Positions 60,299 to 64,000 of a stretch of DNA of 64,000 bases are shown one piece after another. The DNA is taken from contig NZ_AFPO01000012.1 in the NCBI RefSeq assembly GCF_000218785.1, positions 1-64,000 of the forward strand. Direction: 5' to 3'. A program made the position numbers and the translations under genes. Within the stretch, counting starts at the first letter, position 1. Each line of letters opens with the position of its first letter. The notes below the pieces were generated by a model. The model was not told where the DNA came from and ran no database searches. It saw nothing but the letters and a program-made list of their open reading frames with translations. This DNA comes from Idiomarina sp. A28L. Lineage in GTDB: Bacteria > Pseudomonadota > Gammaproteobacteria > Enterobacterales > Alteromonadaceae.

Positions 60299-62398
60299 TT
60301 AGCTTCTATTGAGGTTACCTACATCGGGCCCGATAACTAATTCGTAATCAATTAAATCTTTCTCCATAGCTTCGGCCAAATCGTTATCTAGGTATCGGCT
60401 CACTTGTTCGTATGGAGCTTTCAGGCCAGTAATACCATAAGCGCGGTTGCGGCCATGAACCTTGCCGATGTATAACGCCATATCCGCTATTTGTAATGTT
60501 TTCTCCCAACCGATATCACTTTCTTTTATACCCGCAAATGGCAAGCTGATATAGCCGGCTGTAGCCGTTACTTGTATTTTAGTACCCTCATGCACAACCG
60601 CGTTTGAGCCAATTACTGAAAGTACTTTCTCGGTATATTCTTTTAGCTTCTCAGGATTCATATTCTGGAGATAAATTAGGAATTCTTCGCCACCCCAACG
60701 AATTACTAAATCGCTGGCACGTGCAACACTCAGCAAACGCCCGCTCAAATCTTTTAACACCATATCGCCGGCCGCATGGCCATATTTATCGTTAATTCGT
60801 TTGAAGTAATCAACATCAAGCAGAATCATGGCGTCTGGGAATTCAGCGGCAGCCGCTCTGCGTTCTCCCTGCTCGCGCTTCTGTAATTCTTCTTGCAATG
60901 CTCGGCGATTTAACAAGGCCGTAAGCGGATCACGCTGAGAATGGAATTCAAGCTGTTTGTTCGCTACCTTTAACTGTTTATTTGCTCGGCGAGCCGCTCG
61001 ATACATGATGCCAACTAACACCAAACCCAAAATAACTACGATAGCGAACAGCACCACTATTTGCTGTTGCAGTTGGCTGTTCTCAATTACCCTCTGCTGC
61101 AGTGCATTGCGTTGCTCAAGTAATTCAATTTGCTGTAGCTGATCTTGAGCATCATAACGATATTGCAACTCATTTAAGCTTGCCTCGCGATCGCTCCGGA
61201 AGATATCTGCGCGCAATTGCCTCTCTTGTAAAAGCGCTTTTGCTTGTTGTTGATACATGCCTGCTTGGCCATAGGCTCGCGCAATATATTCATAGAGATC
61301 AGCTTGGTCAGGCGCTGAATACGAAGCTAACAAAGGCGCGGCATTTTCAGTTACCGCTGTAATACCTTGCTCTATATTACCTAGAAAAACGTCAATGTAG
61401 CCTAAATTGAAGGCCAACAAGTGCACCATACTATCGTCGGCTGTACCTTCGGTATGAATGAACTCAAGCGTTTCACGAAGAATATCTTCTGCTTCTTGGT
61501 AGCGCTCGAGCTCAATAAAGGTGCTACCGATATTATTTTTACTCAGCAATACAGTTTCTTTATCCCCCGCTCGGTTTGCCCATACAGCCGCCTCTTCATA
61601 GGTTGCAACTGAGTTTTCATAAAACCCTAAATGGCCCTCTAAAAAACCTTTGAGCATCAGCAGATTGGGTATTTCATTAATCAAGTCAATTCGCTTAGCG
61701 TCTTCAATATTACGCTTCACCAGAACTAACGCTTCATCAAAATTACGCAAATCACGGTGAATACCAATAATTTCAGTTGTGAGAGCAATACGCCGAATTT
61801 CGGTACGAGGGTTGTTACTACCATGAATAGCTTCGAGTGCTTGAATGGCACGTTCCAATGCGCGTTCATACTGGCTATTGGCTCGAAATATGCCCACCAT
61901 AATACTGTTGGCGTAATACAAAATTCGGGGGTTCTGTACCCCATCCAGCTGTTCAATAAGTTGTTCCGCAAGAATGAGCGAGCGCGCTATTTCACCGTTA
62001 TACCAGCTTAATGCAACCAAATTTGCCTGCACCTCAGATACTACATCGGGGTGTGGGTGACGCTCTATGAACGCTTGCATTTCCTCTACAAGTTCAATCG
62101 CGCCGGCAAAATCGCCGTTTTCGGCCAATTCAAATGCTTTATAAGTACGCGCGCGCACAAAGGTAGATGGGTATCGATGGGCATCAACCGCGCTCAAAAT
62201 ACTGACCAGCTCTGGCTGTGCTGATTCGGAATCATCTATACTTAAATAGCTATCAAGGCGAGCTTCAAGTTCCGGGTTTGCTATTGGAGTTAAATCTTGC
62301 GCTGTAACTGCACATAGTAATCCGGGCAGCAACAGCATCATAAAGCCGATTTTAAGTGCGCAACGCTTAGCGAAGCCGTTTCCTTTTTTCATCTGCAT
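60299..62398 (-). CDS. TPR-containing membrane diguanylate cyclase
   Basis: 699 residues. Signal peptide (about 1-33, cut at VTA-QDL), a periplasmic region of TPR-like helical repeats (about 60-400), a coiled coil (about 405-446), one membrane helix (447-466), then a cytoplasmic GGDEF domain. The active-site motif is GGEEF (569-573), and the inhibitory I-site RASD (560-563) lies five residues before it. DPLTALLNRRAL is the usual domain start. It should make c-di-GMP in response to something bound outside by the TPR region, and be limited by its product. It stands alone. Confidence 0.94.
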   Translation of the reverse strand: MQMKKGNGFAKRCALKIGFMMLLLPGLLCAVTAQDLTPIANPELEARLDSYLSIDDSESAQPELVSILSAVDAHRYPSTFVRARTYKAFELAENGDFAGAIELVEEMQAFIERHPHPDVVSEVQANLVALSWYNGEIARSLILAEQLIEQLDGVQNPRILYYANSIMVGIFRANSQYERALERAIQALEAIHGSNNPRTEIRRIALTTEIIGIHRDLRNFDEALVLVKRNIEDAKRIDLINEIPNLLMLKGFLEGHLGFYENSVATYEEAAVWANRAGDKETVLLSKNNIGSTFIELERYQEAEDILRETLEFIHTEGTADDSMVHLLAFNLGYIDVFLGNIEQGITAVTENAAPLLASYSAPDQADLYEYIARAYGQAGMYQQQAKALLQERQLRADIFRSDREASLNELQYRYDAQDQLQQIELLEQRNALQQRVIENSQLQQQIVVLFAIVVILGLVLVGIMYRAARRANKQLKVANKQLEFHSQRDPLTALLNRRALQEELQKREQGERRAAAAEFPDAMILLDVDYFKRINDKYGHAAGDMVLKDLSGRLLSVARASDLVIRWGGEEFLIYLQNMNPEKLKEYTEKVLSVIGSNAVVHEGTKIQVTATAGYISLPFAGIKESDIGWEKTLQIADMALYIGKVHGRNRAYGITGLKAPYEQVSRYLDNDLAEAMEKDLIDYELVIGPDVGNLNRS

Positions 62399-62630
62399 TC
62401 AATTACCATATTGAAAATACAACGGCTGGATAAAATTCTATTATATTTAAAGCGCAAAGTTTACTATAAGTATGGTTTAACAAACTGATGATAAAATATC
62501 CAGTAAAACCGCACGAATTTTTTACATTACATCCGTGCATCACGTTTATCCCGAGCAATTCAAATAGTGGCGTGATACCCAGAATTAGTTCATTATTAAC
62601 TAGATTTTAAGCCAACGGAGATTCGGCAGA

Positions 62631-63983
62631 ATGGAGTTAATTCTCACAAAAGCCCAAACAATTTTTAGCCAGCAAACTATTTCTGAATGGGTAGTACTGC
62701 TCCTTTCTATTTTAGCGGCTCTTATTTCACGCCGAATTCTACTGAAAAAATTAGGCGAACGTGGTAACCAAAGCAGCGGTTTACGGCTCTTTGCCATTCG
62801 CTCTCTAGAGCGATTATTGTGGCCGGTGACCATGCTAATTGTGCTTTGGCTTGGGCAACTTATTGTAAACACCTACCAACTTGAAACCTTAATGCTCGAT
62901 ATAGCATTGCCGCTAGTGCTTTCATTCGCCGCTGTACGCTTTAGTGTTTATTTTTTGCGCAAGAGTGTGAAAGGCGGCCCTTTCTTAAAAGCTTCTGAGA
63001 GCTTTATTTCCGCAACTATTTGGATAATTGTAGGCCTGCACTTAACTAACTTATTACCGCAAGCTATGGCCGCACTTGATTCAGTGGGCACTACCGTTGG
63101 TTCTTTCCGCCTTTCGCTTTTATCGGGTTTGAAGTTAACGGTTCTAATAATGCTAGCGCTTACTATAGCAGGCTGGCTTTCACATTTGGTTGAGGTGCGC
63201 CTCACCGAGAATAAAAGCATCAACGCCAGTGCTCGCGTAGGCTTAATTAAGTTTGTTAAGTTTGCCGCCATTACCATTGCGATATTAATCGTATTAAGTT
63301 CTGTTGGCGTTGATTTATCAACCTTCGCGGTATTTGGTGGTGCGTTAGGTGTTGGCTTGGGCTTTGGCTTGCAACGGATTGCAGCAAATTTTATTAGCGG
63401 TTTTATCGTAATCATGGACCGCTCAGTGAAGCCAGGCGATGTGGTAACCATTGGCACCGAATTTGGCTGGGTACAGGAGCTCAAATCGCGCTACATTGTG
63501 CTGCGTAACCGTTCAGGTGTTGATACGCTTATTCCAAACGAAAATTTAATCACCTCGAATGTAATCAATTGGAGCTATGCCGATCGTAATGTGCGTATGG
63601 CCGTGCAGGTAGATATTGAGTACAGCTGCGACCCTGAAAAAGCGATCGAAGTAATGTTGCCTTGTGCTTTTGCTTCTGATCGTGTTCTCAAAGATCCTGC
63701 CCCCAATGTATTCTTAAAAGAATTTGGCGAGAGCGGCATTACCATGGAATTGCGCTTCTGGATAGGCGACCCTGAAAGCGGCGTTGAGCGAGTAAAATCT
63801 CCTATTCGCGTGGCCATTTGGAAAGCGTTCCAAGAGCATGGAATTACCATTCCATTCCCACAGCGCGATTTGCATTTGAAGAGTATTGATCTAGATGCTT
63901 TACAGCAGTTGCAAGCAAAGTTAGCCATTGAGAATGAAGAAATAGAAAAAGCCGGGCCGAGCGCAAAGCCAAAAGAAGAATAG
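62631..63983 (+). CDS. MscS-family mechanosensitive channel
   Basis: 450 residues. Five or so membrane helices come before the conserved pore helix and beta domain: FGGALGVGLGFGLQRIAANFISGFIVIMDRSVKPGD is the MscS core (cited for its Gly/Ala pattern), followed by LIPNENLITSNVINWS. It is longer than E. coli MscS (286) because of extra N-terminal helices, like the YbdG/YnaI size class. It should open under hypo-osmotic stress, useful for a marine organism. The gene ends 17 bp before the right edge. Confidence 0.93.
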   Translation: MELILTKAQTIFSQQTISEWVVLLLSILAALISRRILLKKLGERGNQSSGLRLFAIRSLERLLWPVTMLIVLWLGQLIVNTYQLETLMLDIALPLVLSFAAVRFSVYFLRKSVKGGPFLKASESFISATIWIIVGLHLTNLLPQAMAALDSVGTTVGSFRLSLLSGLKLTVLIMLALTIAGWLSHLVEVRLTENKSINASARVGLIKFVKFAAITIAILIVLSSVGVDLSTFAVFGGALGVGLGFGLQRIAANFISGFIVIMDRSVKPGDVVTIGTEFGWVQELKSRYIVLRNRSGVDTLIPNENLITSNVINWSYADRNVRMAVQVDIEYSCDPEKAIEVMLPCAFASDRVLKDPAPNVFLKEFGESGITMELRFWIGDPESGVERVKSPIRVAIWKAFQEHGITIPFPQRDLHLKSIDLDALQQLQAKLAIENEEIEKAGPSAKPKEE

Positions 63984-64000
63984 GCTCGGTTAAAACAAAA

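Overview
The window is a 64 kb piece of a gammaproteobacterial chromosome, most likely a marine member of the Alteromonadales close to Idiomarinaceae. The taxonomic call is an inference. It rests on the 5' part of a 16S rRNA gene at the left edge, many gene orders shared with Escherichia coli (dusB-fis; orn divergent from rsgA-psd; rsd divergent from nudC-hemE; fkpA divergent from slyX; trpS/rpe), a type II dehydroquinase upstream of accBC, moderate GC content, and a rich set of exported peptidases. Almost all of the DNA is ordinary core chromosome. I see no insertion sequence, prophage, CRISPR array, integron or plasmid module.

Layout. 1-705: start of an rRNA operon on the minus strand with its leader, boxA and two tandem promoters. 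764-8546: membrane-tethered RRM protein, secreted subtilase, trmA, a MerC-type membrane protein with a likely Zur box, and the EF-P module (epmA and efp on the minus strand, epmB divergent). 8915-10828: a lipoprotein made of five tandem CHRD domains. 10956-16285: groES-groEL behind a clear sigma-32 promoter, fxsA, dsbD, then aroQ leading into accB-accC. 18327-25699: prmA, dusB-fis, a DsbC-like protein, purH, a lipoprotein methyltransferase and purD. 25766-29828: maoP, tRNA-Gly, orn, rsgA, psd and a glycerophosphodiester phosphodiesterase. 29923-34136: an RND efflux permease with its adaptor. 34253-40696: hemE-nudC, rsd, an Ntn-hydrolase acylase lipoprotein, fkpA.

40792-47328: slyX, prkB, an OsmC-family protein, the arginine genes argD-astA-astD, and pabA. 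47652-52715: outer-membrane beta-barrel protein, an SPFH/prohibitin protein with a 36-residue membrane microprotein placed directly in front of it, a PAS-GGDEF-EAL c-di-GMP enzyme, and an unrecognised secreted protein behind an 8-bp tandem repeat. 52841-63983: trpS, rpe, a small exported protein, a DUF2970 protein, prlC, a DPP-IV-like S9 peptidase, a TPR-GGDEF membrane diguanylate cyclase and an MscS-family channel.

How the parts work together. Much of the window serves translation and growth-rate control (rRNA, Fis, RsgA, Orn, TrmA, DusB, PrmA, EF-P and its modifiers, Rsd, GroESL). A second theme is envelope and protein turnover (S8 and S9 peptidases, PrlC, FkpA, DsbD/DsbC, RND efflux, MscS). 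No complete undescribed system stands out. The best leads are the overlooked microprotein-prohibitin pair, the repeat-controlled secreted ORFan, the lipoprotein methyltransferase coupled to purD, the putative Zur-controlled merC gene, and the multi-CHRD lipoprotein that shares its N-terminal tether with the acylase.
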